Shown: piece by piece, positions 10,961 through 23,585 of the stretch | Layout: the number at the start of each line of letters is the position of its first letter | Position numbering within the stretch: position 1 is the stretch's first letter | Source of the DNA: Tupaia tana | Lineage: Eukaryota > Chordata > Mammalia > Scandentia > Tupaiidae | NCBI GenBank assembly: GCA_026018925.1 | Contig: JAKSZU010000012.1 | Coordinates: 49,767,207 to 49,831,206, forward strand | Length of the DNA stretch: 64,000 bases | Reading direction: 5' to 3' | Program-made: the position numbers and the translations under genes | The notes under the pieces: generated by a model | The model's input: only the letters and a program-made list of their open reading frames with translations | What the model was told of the DNA's origin: nothing | Databases searched by the model: none

Positions 10961-12086
10961 GTGTAATCAGCTAGTTTTTCAGAATTGTGTAAATATCATC
11001 TAGAGTAATTGTCACATCTGAAAGAAAACATATCATTGTAGAAATAGAACATATCGAGAAAAATCAGAACAAGAGAAATGCAAGAAAGGTAAAAATTTTG
11101 AAAATTAGCAAACTATAATGTGGCAAGTAATTATCTGGGCAGTGGTATAAACACATTCTATAAAATCTGTGTGGTATATTAAGTAAATATGGGTATTTTC
11201 TTCAAATTCTAAAAGTCCATAATATGGTAGTTATTTTTAAAGTAGTAAAGGAAAAATTAATGTTTTTATTTCTTTCCCATAAAATTGGTCCTTTACCAAA
11301 GCCAGGGTTATCAGAGCCTCTTTTTCTTGTATAAAATGTAAGATATAGTCTCAGTTCTCCAGGACAATAATAATTTTGGACTTGAACCAAATTCAGCTGT
11401 GATGATCAGGAAAGAGTAAGCTTTCTGAAAGAAGAGACTCAAATGACCTTACTAAGAGAGCTTCATATTTCTCAGAAAATTATTTGAGACACTAAGAATG
11501 TTAGTAAAGTATTTAATACTGGTATTTGCTTTATCAAGCATACTCCAGATATTCCAGATGGGAGATCCCAAGTGGAAGGACAGGTTCAGTTTGAACTAAT
11601 TATCTGGTAACAAGGGAGACCGGCAATCACTGAGCTACCTTCTTCTGGGAGGAAGAACTTATGAAGGAAAACTCTCAATGTGAAAGCAATTTATTCCTTC
11701 CACAGCTTTTGTTTGGGAGGTTACATAAGGTTCAGTGCCACTGTGGAAGCTTTCTAGGCTTGTGGTTCTCCCTTCTTTACTCAGAAAAGCAGTCAGATAG
11801 CATCTGCTAAATTTTGCCCTCGAATCAAGATACTGAGTCAGTAAAATCCTCTCCATTCTCACAGTGGAGCTAAGAGAAAATCTACCTCTTTCTGGATTTA
11901 TAACGTTCCAGGCACCTGCTGACCCTGAGTTAGAAAAGTGAGTAATGGCTTTACAAGCCAAGACTCTGGGATTTTTGGAACTAGTTTAGCTCACCAGTTA
12001 CAGTTTTCACAGGTTGTAATCTTACTTCCTCTGACTAGAATCATAATAACAAATCTCAGTGTAAGGAACTATTAGGAAATAAAAAT

Positions 12087-12367
12087 ATGGGGACCAGCAG
12101 TTGGTATAATAGCTATGTCGCTGGACTCCCATGTAGTTGACCACGGTTTGAATCCCAGACCCGGTGGCATAAACTCATGCCGGGCGCGTGTGCATGTGTG
12201 CTCAAGATCATGACAGGAGAATGGAGGAGAAGGGATTTCAGCATGGCCATCCCTCTGGGGGTGGGGGTGATTTCTCGCTTTCTGTCTCTCCATCTCTTTC
12301 TGTCTTTCTGGCGAGCACGCACTCCCTATAGCAAAAACCTCTCCCAAAAAAGTAAAAAGAAGAAAAA
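12087..12367 (+). mobile_element. SINE-T, full length
   Basis: TSD AGGAAATAAAAAT at 12074-12086 and 12368-12380. Absent from the matching place in spacer B. Confidence 0.92.
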
Positions 12368-12499
12368 AGGAAATAAAAATGCACATTTGGATAAGACTTA
12401 AGAGTTAATAAAACCCTCTCCTATATGGTACCTCTTTTATTCTTCGGTACGAGGTAGGTATTATTAATATTATCTCTTGCACAGATTCAAACAAAGGAG

Positions 12500-12735
12500 A
12501 AAAGCATTAGCATTTATGATGCAATGTGATATATTCATATATCAAGTGTTCTAAATATGTTATCTTATTTAATGTTGTCATCACAACCCCATTATGCGGG
12601 TATTATTGTTTAATACTCATTTAAACATGAGCAAACCGAAGGTAATGTGAGATGATCTTCCCAGTGGATAATGCTATTAATAGTAGACTAAAATTCTAGC
12701 TTAAGTATGTTTAATGCCAAATTCATTAGCCCCCT
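12500..12735 (+). repeat. MIR-type old SINE (spacer A)
   Basis: TTATCTTATTTAATGTTGTC, then CACAACCCCATTATGCGGGT and AACATGAGCAAACCGAAG is the MIR core pattern. It has a colinear partner at 45365-45605. Confidence 0.65.
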
Positions 12736-12756
12736 TTTAAAAATAATGCGAATTAG

Positions 12757-13040
12757 GGACCAGCAGTTAGCGTAATGGCTATGTCGCTGGACTCCCACGT
12801 AGTCGACCGCGGTTCGCGTCCCGGACCCGGTGGCTTAAACTCACGCCGGGCGCGTGTGCGTGCGTGCCCAAGATCCCGAGAGGAGAATGGAGGAGAAGGG
12901 ATTGCGGCGTGGCCATCCCCCCTGGGGGGTGATTTCCTGCTTTCTATCTCTCTGTCTCTCTCTGTCTGTCTGGCGAGCGCACGCGCCCTATAGCAAAAAC
13001 CTCCCAAAAAAAAAAAGAAAAAAAAAAAAAAAAAAAAAAA
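12757..13040 (+). mobile_element. SINE-T, young, close to consensus
   Basis: TSD AAAATAATGCGAATTAG at 12740-12756 and 13041-13057. A best reference copy: all stems of the proposed foldback are intact. B box GGTTCGCGTCC. Confidence 0.95.
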
Positions 13041-13141
13041 AAAATAATGCGAATTAGACAACGTGGGTTCTGTTCTACTTTACACTCTCTGGATTTCCAG
13101 AATTCACATAGATAATATTTCTCATAATATTATGACAACTT

Positions 13142-13410
13142 TTATTTTTAAGAGAGATTTTTACTATAGGGCACATGCATGTGCTGGAGAGACAGAAAGA
13201 GACGGAGAGACAGAAAGAGAGAAATCACTCCCCCAGGGAGAATGGCAGATTGTGGCTACTCTGCAACCCCTTCTCCTCCATTCTCTCTTGGGATTTTGGG
13301 CAGGCATGCACATGTGCCAGCATGAGTTTTAAGCCACTAGGTCCAGGACTTGAACCGTGATCAACTATGTGGAGTCCAGCAACATAACCATTACACCATT
13401 TTCTGGTCCC
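13142..13410 (-). mobile_element. SINE-T, diverged
   Basis: TSD ATGACAACTT at 13132-13141 and ATAACAACTT at 13411-13420. Confidence 0.85.
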
Positions 13411-14104
13411 ATAACAACTTCTTATTATCTCATAACATCCTTGTCATCTGAAGATGACTAGAGAGGTAGGAAGGAACTTGAAGGTATTAATGTGAAATAT
13501 GACCTGGAAACAATGAAGTGAGCGTGAATTCATGAACTGGTCCCATCCTAAGAGATATTTCTTGGGATAATACTGGAGTGCTCTTATCTTGCCTCTGTTC
13601 TGTGCAGCATATTTTTTAACATCGTGTAATAGCAACATGATGATACATTGACAGTAATTTCCAGTCTCTTGAAATAATTAAATTTACTGTTTTATCCATC
13701 CAGAGCATATACCCTACCCTTCCGCCTACCTCTATTATCCTAGGTAATTTCCCTTCTTCAGATCTAAGCTTCAATATTACTTCCTGTAGGAAATCTTTTA
13801 GCAATGCTCTATCACTGAACTATACCACAGTCCCATGTTGTACTTACAACAGACTATTTTCCTTCACAGCTTAGATAAATCAATAGTTTGATAGGTAGAT
13901 GCCAGATTTTTTTAATGAACAGTGTCTACCTCTCTCATTAGATATAATAATTAGTTTGGTATATGCTGCCATTTTGTTCACTATTATACATGGTATTTGA
14001 CACTTAATTCATAAAAATTAAATGAGAGTGGATTTGGAGAAATCACAAAGTGACTTAAGGTGAAGTCAAGAACAAAAAGATTTTTTTTAAATATTATTGC
14101 CAAG

Positions 14105-14364
14105 GAACAGCAGGTGGCATAATGGTATGTCACTGGGCTCCCACACAGTTGACCACAATTTAAGTCCCAGACCTGGTGGCTTGAGAATCACACTGGGTGT
14201 GTGCATGTTAACATACCTAATATCCCAAGAGAAGAATGGAGAAGAAGGCATTGCAGTGTGGCCATCCCCCATTGGGGGCAGATTTCTCACTTTCTGTCTC
14301 TCTCCCTCTCTCAGTGTCTCTCTGGCGAGTACATGTGCCCTACAGCAAAAATCTCTCAAAAAAA
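14105..14364 (+). mobile_element. SINE-T, diverged
   Basis: TSD ATTATTGCCAAG at 14093-14104 and 14365-14376. Confidence 0.9.
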
Positions 14365-15399
14365 ATTATTGCCAAGAAACTAGCACAACAGGCCAATATC
14401 AATAAAATAATGGTGGGTAGCCTGCTAATCTGAAAATGACAAAAACGTTTGGAAATTTCAGCACCCAAGATGCTAAATATCAGTCAAAGTATGAGGAGAC
14501 CACAAAAACAATCAAATGTGAACCAATGTATTAATCTCATTTGATTCTATTAAATAAATAGATTAAGACCAGATGAGCTATGCCCAGACATTTTTAATGT
14601 TAACTATTCCTGAATATGCCCCATGATACACACACCTAAAGATGTTTACAATGAGAGGCTTTTCATGTACAATTGTGAAAAGTATCAAAACCACACCAGG
14701 TTGGGAATAACTAAATAAATCAGCAGGAAAATGTAGAATGTACGATAATGACTCTTAAATATTTGAAGTGTTTCATGTATAAATGGCTCCATGTCGAACA
14801 AAAAGAATATGTGTGAATTGAGTGGAGGTAAGTTTCAGCCTTTTAAAAGAAAGAATTCTAGAGAATTGAGTCTTCCAAAAACAGAGGAACTGAGTCAGTA
14901 GTTAATGAGATTCCGTGGGCACTGTAGGTGAACTGACGTCTAGATATGGTTTTAGAGATTCAAATATTTCACAGGGAACAAAACTAAACGACTTCTGACG
15001 TCTTTTTCAGTACTAACAATTCATGATAGAAATATTTTATTAAATCCTAAAGTGCACCATAAAGATGTCTTGAATGTAACTGACTATAGTAAAATTCTCA
15101 GAATTTATCATTATGACACAGATTTCAATCCCTTTCATCATAATACAGAAGAAAGACTAATCTTTGCATGTGAAGTCATTTTTCATAAGGCCTCCTAAAT
15201 CAGTGATTTAAATAAGAAATAGTCTTACAATTTAAGAGAGAAATAAGAAATAACTGTAAATGTCCTATGCGTGTCCCAGAATATTTATTAATTCGATATT
15301 TATTTATTTATTGTATCTACAATTGGCACATTAGGATTGGTGATATGAGGAAATAAAATATTAATAGGGCAGTATGGCTGGCTTTGAAATTACAAATAA

Positions 15400-15590
15400 T
15401 AATAATGGTTATCATTTAAAGGCTTCTCTTATAATAATAATTGCAAAAGGAATATTATACGATGATCTTATTTAAGCCCCACTATGATCCTTTAAACTAA
15501 TCATAATTATGATCCCCATTTTTCAAGTAAGGAAATAGAGAAATAATCTATTGCTTAGCATCATAGAGCTGGAAGACAGGATGTGCAAGG
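15400..15590 (+). repeat. MIR-type remnant (spacer A)
   Basis: GATCTTATTTAAGCCCCACT, then CCCCATTTTTCAAGTAAGGA and AGCATCATAGAGCTGGAAG. The partner is at 47945-48140. Confidence 0.5.
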
Positions 15591-15647
15591 CATTCCTTTG
15601 AGGACTTTCATAGTATTAGGTCTTTAACTTCTATCTTTTATCATTTT

Positions 15648-15912
15648 TTTTTTTTTTTTTTGGAGAGGTTTTTGCTATAGGACGCGTGCGCTCGCCAGAC
15701 AGACAGAGAGAGACAGAGAGATAGAAAGCAGGAAATCACCCCCCAGGGGGGATGGCCACGCCGCAATCCCTTCTCCTCCATTCTCCTCTCGGGATCTTGG
15801 GCACGCACGCACACGCGCCCGGCGTGAGTTTAAGCCGCCGGGTCCGGGACTCGAACCGCAGTCGACTACGTGGGAGTCCAGCGACATAGCCAGTACGCTA
15901 ACTGCTGGTCCC
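15648..15912 (-). mobile_element. SINE-T, young, in L1-A
   Basis: Near-consensus. TSD-like CTTTTATCATTTT (left) and CTTTTATCCATTTT (right, from about 15914). Confidence 0.9.
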
Positions 15913-16039
15913 TTCTTTTATCCATTTTGAGTTGACTTTTGTGTATTCTATAAATAAAGGTCCAATTTTATTCTTTTGCTTGTGAAAATCCACTTTCTTA
16001 GCACTACTTACTAAAGAGATTATTGTTAAATCAGGCTAT

Positions 16040-16290
16040 TTTAAAAGCTTATTTATTTATTGACAGGAAGAGAGAGATCTTTAACAGGACCTTACCAAAC
16101 CACAATATCCATCCCAGCCTTCCAGAGGGCCGGGATCACAATTGCACTCACAGGACACCCAGCCTGTTGAGATCAACTCCGAGGTCCCACCTCTGACCTT
16201 CCTGTATGCCTCCAGTATCACACACTGAAGTTCTACCATCTGTGTGACTGCAGCTAGGCGTCCCCATTTTGCCCTTTTGGTGTTCTTGCA
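16040..16290. other. Unidentified sequence within L1-A
   Basis: About 250 bp (CCAGAGGGCCGGGATCACA, CTGTTGAGATCAACTCCG) interrupts the L1-A ORF2 sequence. I do not recognise it. It has no ORF and no clear tail. It may be another retroposon or an LTR fragment. Confidence 0.35.
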
Positions 16291-16309
16291 GAAAATTAGT
16301 TGACCATAT

Positions 16310-19300
16310 ACATATACATATAATTTATCATTTATTTATTTATTTTTACATTTTCCCACATTTACTTTGCATATCAAAATATTTTTGCTCATACTCCGTA
16401 GTTCTTGACGATTAATAAACAACTTCCAAAATTTCAAAAAAAACCTGAATGTTAAAGATAATGTTTGAAATGTTTGTTATAATTTTGTTGTCACTCTATA
16501 ACAACAGAGACAGTATGGTTTTCAATATTTTTGAGAACATATTTACAGGTCAATTACTCAAGCTGTAGAAAAGAAAACACCCAGCACACAATTCACACAT
16601 AAATCTTCTCAATTCAGCCCTACCTACCAAGTCTTCTTTGATATACCAGAATATTTTTCTTCCTAAAAAGTCTTTCTCAAAATAATCCTCTGGTTGTCGC
16701 TGCTCTTTTGCAGTCTCTGCTGATTACAATGATGGGCTGGAAAAGTCCAGGTTATTTTATGGTACAAATTCTTCCATATAGCTTCTTTAATCCTCTCTGC
16801 CAGGCAGAACTGTTTACAGTGCCAAGTCTTCTTTCCAAGAGTATCTTTTGGCTTACTTGAGATCTACCTTAGTTCCATAGTCTTCTGGTTTAATCTTCAG
16901 TTAGAACATTCTAGTCAAAGCCCTATCGAATAACAAGTATTTCCAATTTCTGATTCAAGCAACAGGTATTATTGAACTTGTGCAAATAACCCTTCTGTCA
17001 CAAAATAAGAATATTCCCAGTTATTTTCCAATTCCAGAGGGGTCAGGAAGGGGGAAAAGCTTGTTTCCATTAAATAAAAAAATAAAAAAAGAAAAAAAGA
17101 AAAAACATTTTAACAAATTGTTGAACCTATCGACAGCTCAAAAGAAACCAAAATCCTTAAATTAGGAAAACAAAGCATAGTAAAAAAAAAAAATCAGTAA
17201 TGTTTTACTCAAAAGTCATAAAATTCTATTTCACCAGTTCAGCCTTAAGTAATTAATCTCTCTTCTGTTGAATTTGTAGCATTACTGTGGTCTAATCTTT
17301 CCATTTAAATCCTGGAAGTTAACATTCAACATTATTATTGATATTTCTTGTCTTTAGCATTAAGTTGGTTATTTTCTTGTTTGCTTTTTGTTCTCTAATT
17401 TCTGTACATGTATCTTTAGCTTTCCTGGTAAAGCACTCCTTTCAGAACTTCTTGAAGAGCTGGTCTGGGGACCAGCCATTGGCGTAATGGCTATGTTGCT
17501 TGACTCTCATGTAGTCAACTGTGGTTTGGGTCCCAGACGTGGTGGCTTAAAATCATGCCAGGCGTGTGTGTGTGTGTGTGTGTGTCCAAGATCCCAAGAG
17601 GAGAATGGAGAGGGATTGAGGTGTGGCCATCCCCCTTGCGGGGTGAATTCTCATTTCCTGTCTCTCTGTCTCTCTCTGTCTTTCTGGCGAGCACATGTGG
17701 TGCCCTATAGCAAAAACCTCCACACCCCCAAAAAAAAGAGCTGGTCTGGTGTTGGTAAATTCTTTCAGGTTTTGTTTATCTGAGAATGTTTTTATCCTTT
17801 CTTCCCATATGAAGGATAACCTTGCCAGGTATAGTATTCTTGGTTGAAGCTGTTTTTCACTTAATGCTTTGAATATATTTTCCCATTCTTTCCTTACTTG
17901 CATTGTTTCAGATAAGAGGTCTGATGTTAGCCTGATGGAATAACATTTATAAGTTACCTGATGTTTCTCTCTTGCTAATTTTAGTATCTTGTCTTTGTGG
18001 ATTCAACCAGTCTGGCTATGGTGTGCCTTGGGGAAGATTTCTTGAGTTGATTCTATTAGGGGTTCTTTGTATTTCTTGGGTCTGGATATTTGAATGCCTC
18101 TCAAAATTTGGAAAGTTTTCTTCCAGGATTTCATGGAATAGATTATCAATGCCCTGATTAGTTTCTTCACCTTCAGGAATGCCGATTATCCAGAGATTTG
18201 GGTGCTTAGTAGTATCTAGTATTTCTCGTATAGTATACTCATTTTTTCTGATTTTTTTTGTTTATTTTGGTTGTTTTTTCTAGGTCATAGGTTTTGCCTT
18301 CAGCATCTGAGATTCTATCTTCTGAATGGACTAATCAGCTTTTAATACTTTCAAGGGAGGTTTTGACTTCCTGAATTGCAGCCTTCATCTCTAACAGCTC
18401 CATTTGATTCATTTTTATGGTGTGTATTTCCTCTTTCAGATCATGCAAGGACTTCCTCACCTCCTGAACTTGTTTCTTTTCTCCTGCATCTTCTGGAGTT
18501 CATTGTTTTTCATCTCTTATATCTTGTTTAGTTTTGTCATTATGAATATTCTCAATTTTCTATCAGACATTTCCATGAGTTCCACTGTACTGTCTGTGGA
18601 TGATGAAGGACTGTTCTTTTCACTTAGGGGAGAGATATTTTCTTGGTTTCTCTTATTTCTTGGGTCTCTGCAGTGGTTTCTGGTGATTCTGTGACAAAAT
18701 CTCTCCTCTATTCATATTTAAAATGGCTTCTTGTCTGAGTGATTTGGAGGTCTAAAAGATGGAGTTTAGAGCATAGCTTCCCTGAACATGCCAGGACACA
18801 CCTCAGATTTCAAATGGCTTCTTATCTGAGTCAAAGCAGGATGATCTTTATCAACAAAAAGTTAAGAAAGCTGAGTTGGAACTATTAGCCATCCACAGTT
18901 AAAGACAGGATTCAGAGCGGGATTATACCTTCTCCACCTCAGGTTAGAGGCAAGCGTGGCTCCGGGAAGAACATGCACACTGAGGGGAAAGGAAGTCCCT
19001 CTGGGCAGAAAGTCTCTGGCTTCTCTATAGACCTGAGCTGTGGTCGCTCCTCCGTGCCTTGCTTGTCTCCTGGTGGGTCACTGGTTGTGGTCAGTTGAAA
19101 GAGACAGGGCTGGGCGCTTGCTGGGCCACCTTCATCACCACGCCACCTGCTAACCAGAACCAAGCCTGGGTGCCCAGTGGAGATCCCTCCTCACTGTTCG
19201 TGGCTGTCTGGCTGCAGCTGGGCTCTGGGGTCTTCCAGGAGCAGAGGGCAGCTTGGTCTTCTGGGAAAGTCCTCAGGCCTCCCCAAGCTGGGATGTCTTA

Positions 19301-19312
19301 GGTTGCAGCTCC
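16310..19312 (-). mobile_element. L1-B: LINE-1 with 5'UTR and ORF1, nested in L1-A
   Basis: Read on the minus strand: a GC-richer 5'UTR (about 18700-19312), ORF1 (about 17750-18700, with the C-terminal RNA-binding part ending in VRKEWENIFKALSEKQLQPRILYLARL at 17800-17900), and a little ORF2 start (17280-17460). Then 16310-17220 is probably its 3' region, so most of ORF2 is missing. The host L1 reads up to GTTGACCATATA near 16309 and resumes near 19313. SINE-T at 17469 splits it. Confidence 0.65.
17469..17736 (+). mobile_element. SINE-T in L1-B
   Basis: TSD AGAGCTGGTCTGG at 17456-17468 and 17737-17749. It contains a TG microsatellite (about 17563-17583) grown from the GTGTGCGTGCG segment. Confidence 0.93.
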
Positions 19313-20683
19313 ATATATGTTTGACTCTATCTCTGAGTGCTCTGTTTTGCTCCACTGTTTTGAGCATTTCCTTTCATGTCTGTATCATATTATTTTGATT
19401 TCTATAGCTTTGTAATATAATATTAAATCAGGAAGTACGATGCTTCCAACTTTGTGGGGAATTGTTTGCTTGCAATCATTTTGCTATACATTGTCTTTTA
19501 CAGTACCTTATGAGTTTTAAGATTGTTTTGTCTATTTTTGTGAAGAATGACACTGGAATTTTTATAGGGATGGAATTATAGTATGGACATTTTTACAGTA
19601 GTAATTATTCTGATCCGTGAACATGGAATCTTTCCATTCGTTTGTGTATTCTTCAGTTACGTTGATTAGTGCTTTATAATTTTGATCATACATGTCTTTC
19701 ACCAACACGGTTAAATTTACTTCTAAAGTTTTCATTTGTTCATTTGTTATGTTTTGTAATTATTATAAATGGAATTATTTTCAGCTAGATCACTATTTGA
19801 GTATAGAAAATGCCACAGATTTTTATAACTGGATATTTAGATCTGCAATTTTACTGAATACATTTATTTGATCTAATATTTTTTGGTGAACTTGTTGGAG
19901 ATTTCTACACATAGGATCAAGTCATCTGCAAATAGAAATAATTTTACTTTCCTTTCAATTTGAATACCCTTTATTTCTTTTTCTTATGTGATTGCTCTTT
20001 TTTTAACAATTTCATATGATCTTTATTGAAAACTTTCATAATGCATACTGGTATTACTATTAAAAAGCCTTTTTATTTTGTTAAGAATCTATGTCTTCAT
20101 TCACTGGTTGTCTGTGAAATGACAGTTCTCTTTCTCTCTTCCTCTCTCTCTCTCTTTCTTTAGAACACCTTCTCATGTTAACAGGTCATTCTACCAAGGC
20201 TGCTTCAAAAACTCACTTTAGACTCCATTTTGTTACACAACAAGCATGCATTACAGACTGTCAGGTAGACATGTGTATAAAAAACTTCAGTATGAAAGGA
20301 AAGGCATGAGAGGTAAGAACCTAATCAATTATAGTTACTCATTATGTAGGAAAACAAACAGGGCAGTTAGCTCACATATAAATATTAATTAGTTGTACTT
20401 TTCTCAAACTCCCAAAGTTTGAAACTTTCTTTTTTTATTTTAATTTTTTATATAAATTCAATCATAATATTTAGCTTACAAAGTGAACATTTCAGTATGT
20501 GTGTGAACATTTCTCCCCAGTCCAGTTGATCAGAGTATCTTCCAGCAATAACACCACACCTCCCCATAGTAGTTCTAATAATGTGTTAAACAAAAGTGGT
20601 AACAACAGGCATCCCTGTCTTGTAACAGAACTGGAGGAAAGCTTTCAGTTTCTCCAAATTGATTACAATGTTAACTGTGGACT

Positions 20684-21052
20684 TTTCTTTTCTTTTTTTA
20701 AAAATTATTTTTATATTACATTTAATCACATATATCTTTACTGTGTAAAACATTTCTTTTCCAGCATGATTACCATGCATATCAGTCAAAACAAAGACAC
20801 TATACATATCATCATCAGTAAATAGCTTATTTTCAGATTATTATTATTTTTAAAACATTTGATTGCTATACATCATTTGGCTTGTAAAGAGAATTTACCC
20901 AACATGAAATACTTCGCAGACTAGCCCAGTTGAGAATACTATACATGTTATCATTAACAGGTAATAAACCATTTCTGTGTCCCACAAATGTCATGCCTCC
21001 ATTAATTCTGATTTCCTTCTCTATGCTCATCCTTTCTCCCCCAACCCGAGCT
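20684..21052 (-). repeat. Unclassified interspersed repeat, copy 1
   Basis: A T-rich left end followed by about 330 bp shared with 36770-37000 and 61283-61576 (TTTCCAGCATGATTACCATG; TAACCCATTTCTGTGTCCCA-type string; CATGAAATACTTCGCAGAC). It interrupts L1-A ORF2 at ...AACTGTGGACTTTTC and ...CTCTGGGCTTTTC, which look like a decayed target-site duplication. It probably runs on the minus strand with an A-tail. It may be the 3' end of a lineage-specific LINE-1. Confidence 0.6.
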
Positions 21053-21735
21053 CTGGGCTTTTCATATATAACCTTTATGACGGTGAGAAACTATCCTTTA
21101 ATACTTAATCTATTAAAACTTTTTATCAAGAAAGGATGATAAATTTTGTAAAATGCTTTTTGTGCACAATTGATTTGATTATGTAGGTATTTTTTTATTT
21201 TTTGTGCTATTAACATGAGATGGTATATGAGATATCAGAAATGTTCATTTATTCCACTATAGTAACCATTTTACTATATATGTGCGTCTAATAACATCAT
21301 GTTGTAATCTCAAATATACACAGTTAGATTTATTTTTAAAAATCATTAATTTCAAGGATGATTTCAGTGGTCCTCCTTCATGTGTTAAAGTGTGCAATAT
21401 ACTGAGTGATATTAAAATAATTCAAAACATTATTGAAATTCAGATAAGGAAAAGAGAATAACTATAGAATGGATGCTCCTTGTGAATTATATCTGTTCTT
21501 GTAGAGGTTTTTATGGTCACTGGGTAGGTCTTCCCAGCTTTTCTGTTAATTCCTTTAAGGTAAAAGAAAATGAACAGAACTTAATTGCCTTTCACATTCA
21601 TGCCAAAACTCCCCATATCTTAGATCTCTGACAGGCTTAGAGTTTTCTCATATCTCCTGAGACAAAGTGGAGAATGTGTCCTTCAAGTCCTATCCTTTTC
21701 CTGATTGAACAGGCTAGAAAAATTAAAATAAGGGG

Positions 21736-22045
21736 AGCAGCAGTTGGTGTAACGGCTATGTCGCTGGGCTCCCATGTAGTCAACTGCGATTCAAGTCCCG
21801 GACCAAGTGGCTTAAACTCACACCAGGCGCATGTGTGTGCATGCCCAAGATCCCTAGAGGAGAATGGAGGAGAAGGGATTGCGGCATGGCCATCCCTTCT
21901 GGGGAGTGAGTTGTCACTTTCTGTATCTCTGTCTTGCTCTGTCTTTCTGGTGAGTGCATACGCCCCATAGCAGAAACCTCTCCAAAAAAAAAAAAAAAAA
22001 AAAAAAAAGAAAAGAAAGAAAGAAAGAAAGAAAGAAAACAGAAAA
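21736..22045 (+). mobile_element. SINE-T with long A/GAAA tail
   Basis: Head GGAGCAGCAGTTGGTGTAACGG. The tail contains A-runs and (GAAA)n from 21984 to about 22045. The TSD is unclear. Confidence 0.88.
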
Positions 22046-22349
22046 GAAAGAAAAGTTGAGAATAGAAGAACTTTGTTTTCCAAGTCTTATCCCTGACATA
22101 ACCAACTTCAGGCCTATGCCAGCCCTTTGACCCATGGGAATTGTTTTCTTTCTTCATTGTCTGATCAGAACACGTAATACATTTATCTCTAAATTCTGCT
22201 GCTAATTCTTATACACATTTTTATACTACATAACTATTTCTTTCTAATAATTCTAATAATGATTAGAATTCCATTCTAATAATGATTCACTAGATATTTT
22301 TCAGAGTAGAAACCCTACTAGATGTACAATGCTACACCTTCTCTTTTTG

Positions 22350-23585
22350 TCTGTGTGGTTGAAACACATAATATAAAATTCACCATCTTAAATATTTTTA
22401 AGTGTATAGCTCTATAATATTAACCACACACACATTGTTGTATAACTTTATCTTCAGACCTTTTTTATCTTGCATAACTGAAACTCTACACTCATTGAAC
22501 AACTCCCTTTTTCCATTTCCCTCCTGGACCCTGGAAACCACAATTACGCTTTCAGGGTTTTTTTTTGTTTGTTTGTTTGTTTGCTTTTGTTTTAGAGGTT
22601 TTGCCATAGGGTTTATGAGACAGACAGTGAGAGAGAAAGTGAGAAAACACCCCCCAGGGGTAATGGCCATGCCACAATCCCTTCTCCATTCTCCTCCCAG
22701 AATCTTGGGCATGCATGCAAACATGCCCAGTGTAAATTTCAAGTCACTGGGTCTGGGACTCAAACCATGGTTGGCCATGTAAGAGTCCAGCAACGTAACT
22801 GCTACTCCATCTGTTGGTCCCTACTTTAAGATTTTTAGAGTCTGACTACTTTATTTATGTTGCATAAGTTGAATTATGCATTGTTTCTTTCTGTGTCTGG
22901 CTAATTTCACCTAGTGTAGTTTCTCAGTATCGATCTATGTTGTTACCTATGGTAGATTTCTTCTCTTTTTAAGGCTAATATTTCACTGCATGTATACACC
23001 ATATTTTCTTTATCAATTCATCTGTTGATGGACATTTAGTTTGTTTCCACCTCTTGGCTATTACGCTGCAGTGAACATAGGTGTGCAAATCTCTCTTTGG
23101 GATCCTGTTTTCAATTATTTTGAATAAATACCCAGAGTGGGATAACTTGATCATAATTTTATGATAATTATTTTCTTACTTTTTAGAGGCTTTCCTACTG
23201 TTTTACATAACAATTACACCTTTTCACATTTCCACCAAAAGTGCACTAGGATAATAATTTTTCCACATCTTACATAATACTTGCTATTTTCTGTTGTTTT
23301 CTCTAGTAGTGTTAATCTTAAAGGTGAGTGTGATTTCTCTGCTATTGATGACATATAGATCTTTATGTATGCTAGTTGGTAATTTCTAATATCTTCTTTG
23401 GATAAATGTATTTTTAAATTCTTTGCACATTTTTATCCTGGTATTTTGGGGTTTTTCATCTTGGAATGCTAGAAGTTTTTATATATTCTAGACATTAACT
23501 CTTTATGAAATATATAGTGGCAAACATTTTCTTCCATTCTGTTGGTTACCTTTTTAATCTTTTGATTATTTCCTTTTGTAGACAT
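22350..23585 (-). mobile_element. Old LINE-1, 3' part, antisense
   Basis: Classic antisense L1M reading: GTGTATAGCTC...ATTGTTGTATAAC at 22400-22445, GGCTAATTTCACCTAG near 22900, ATTCATCTGTTGATGGACAT near 23015, AATAAATACCCAGAGTGGG near 23125. It covers the 3'UTR and the ORF2 C-terminal end. SINE-T at 22590-22825 interrupts it. Confidence 0.85.
22590..22825 (-). mobile_element. SINE-T, diverged, in LINE-1
   Basis: Tail (GTTT)n near 22563-22590. Body AGAGGTTTTGCCATAGGG to the head CTGTTGGTCCC. Host L1 sequence continues on both sides. Confidence 0.85.

Larger units (their letters stand above)
15590..21342 (-). mobile_element. L1-A: old LINE-1 with 5' inversion, itself hit by other elements
   Basis: ORF2 sequence lies on the minus strand at 15595-16040 and about 16290-16309, resumes at 19313-20684, and again at 21052-21210. 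A 3'UTR-like stretch in the opposite orientation follows at 21211-21340 (AACATCATGTTGTAATCTC). This arrangement is expected from twin priming, with an inverted 5' part and a forward 3' part. It is interrupted by SINE-T (15648), sequence of unknown origin (16050-16280), L1-B (16310-19312) and an unclassified repeat (20684-21052). The colinear site in spacer B (near 48125-48150) lacks it. Confidence 0.7.

Noticed and set aside
12757-12840. tRNA gene call on SINE-T heads
   Set aside because: A and B boxes are present but the cloverleaf is degenerate and each copy carries a SINE body, A-tail and TSD; these are retroposons, not tRNA genes.
12753-13061. Many 60-130 residue ORFs with repeated phrases such as PFSSRDLGHARTRA or PRSREENGGEGIAAWPSP
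   Set aside because: The same peptides recur wherever SINE-T occurs, on both strands; they are SINE translations.
18939-19301. Overlapping ORFs in a GC-richer stretch
   Set aside because: They belong to the 5'UTR of L1-B. The composition fits a LINE-1 promoter region, and no protein family is visible.
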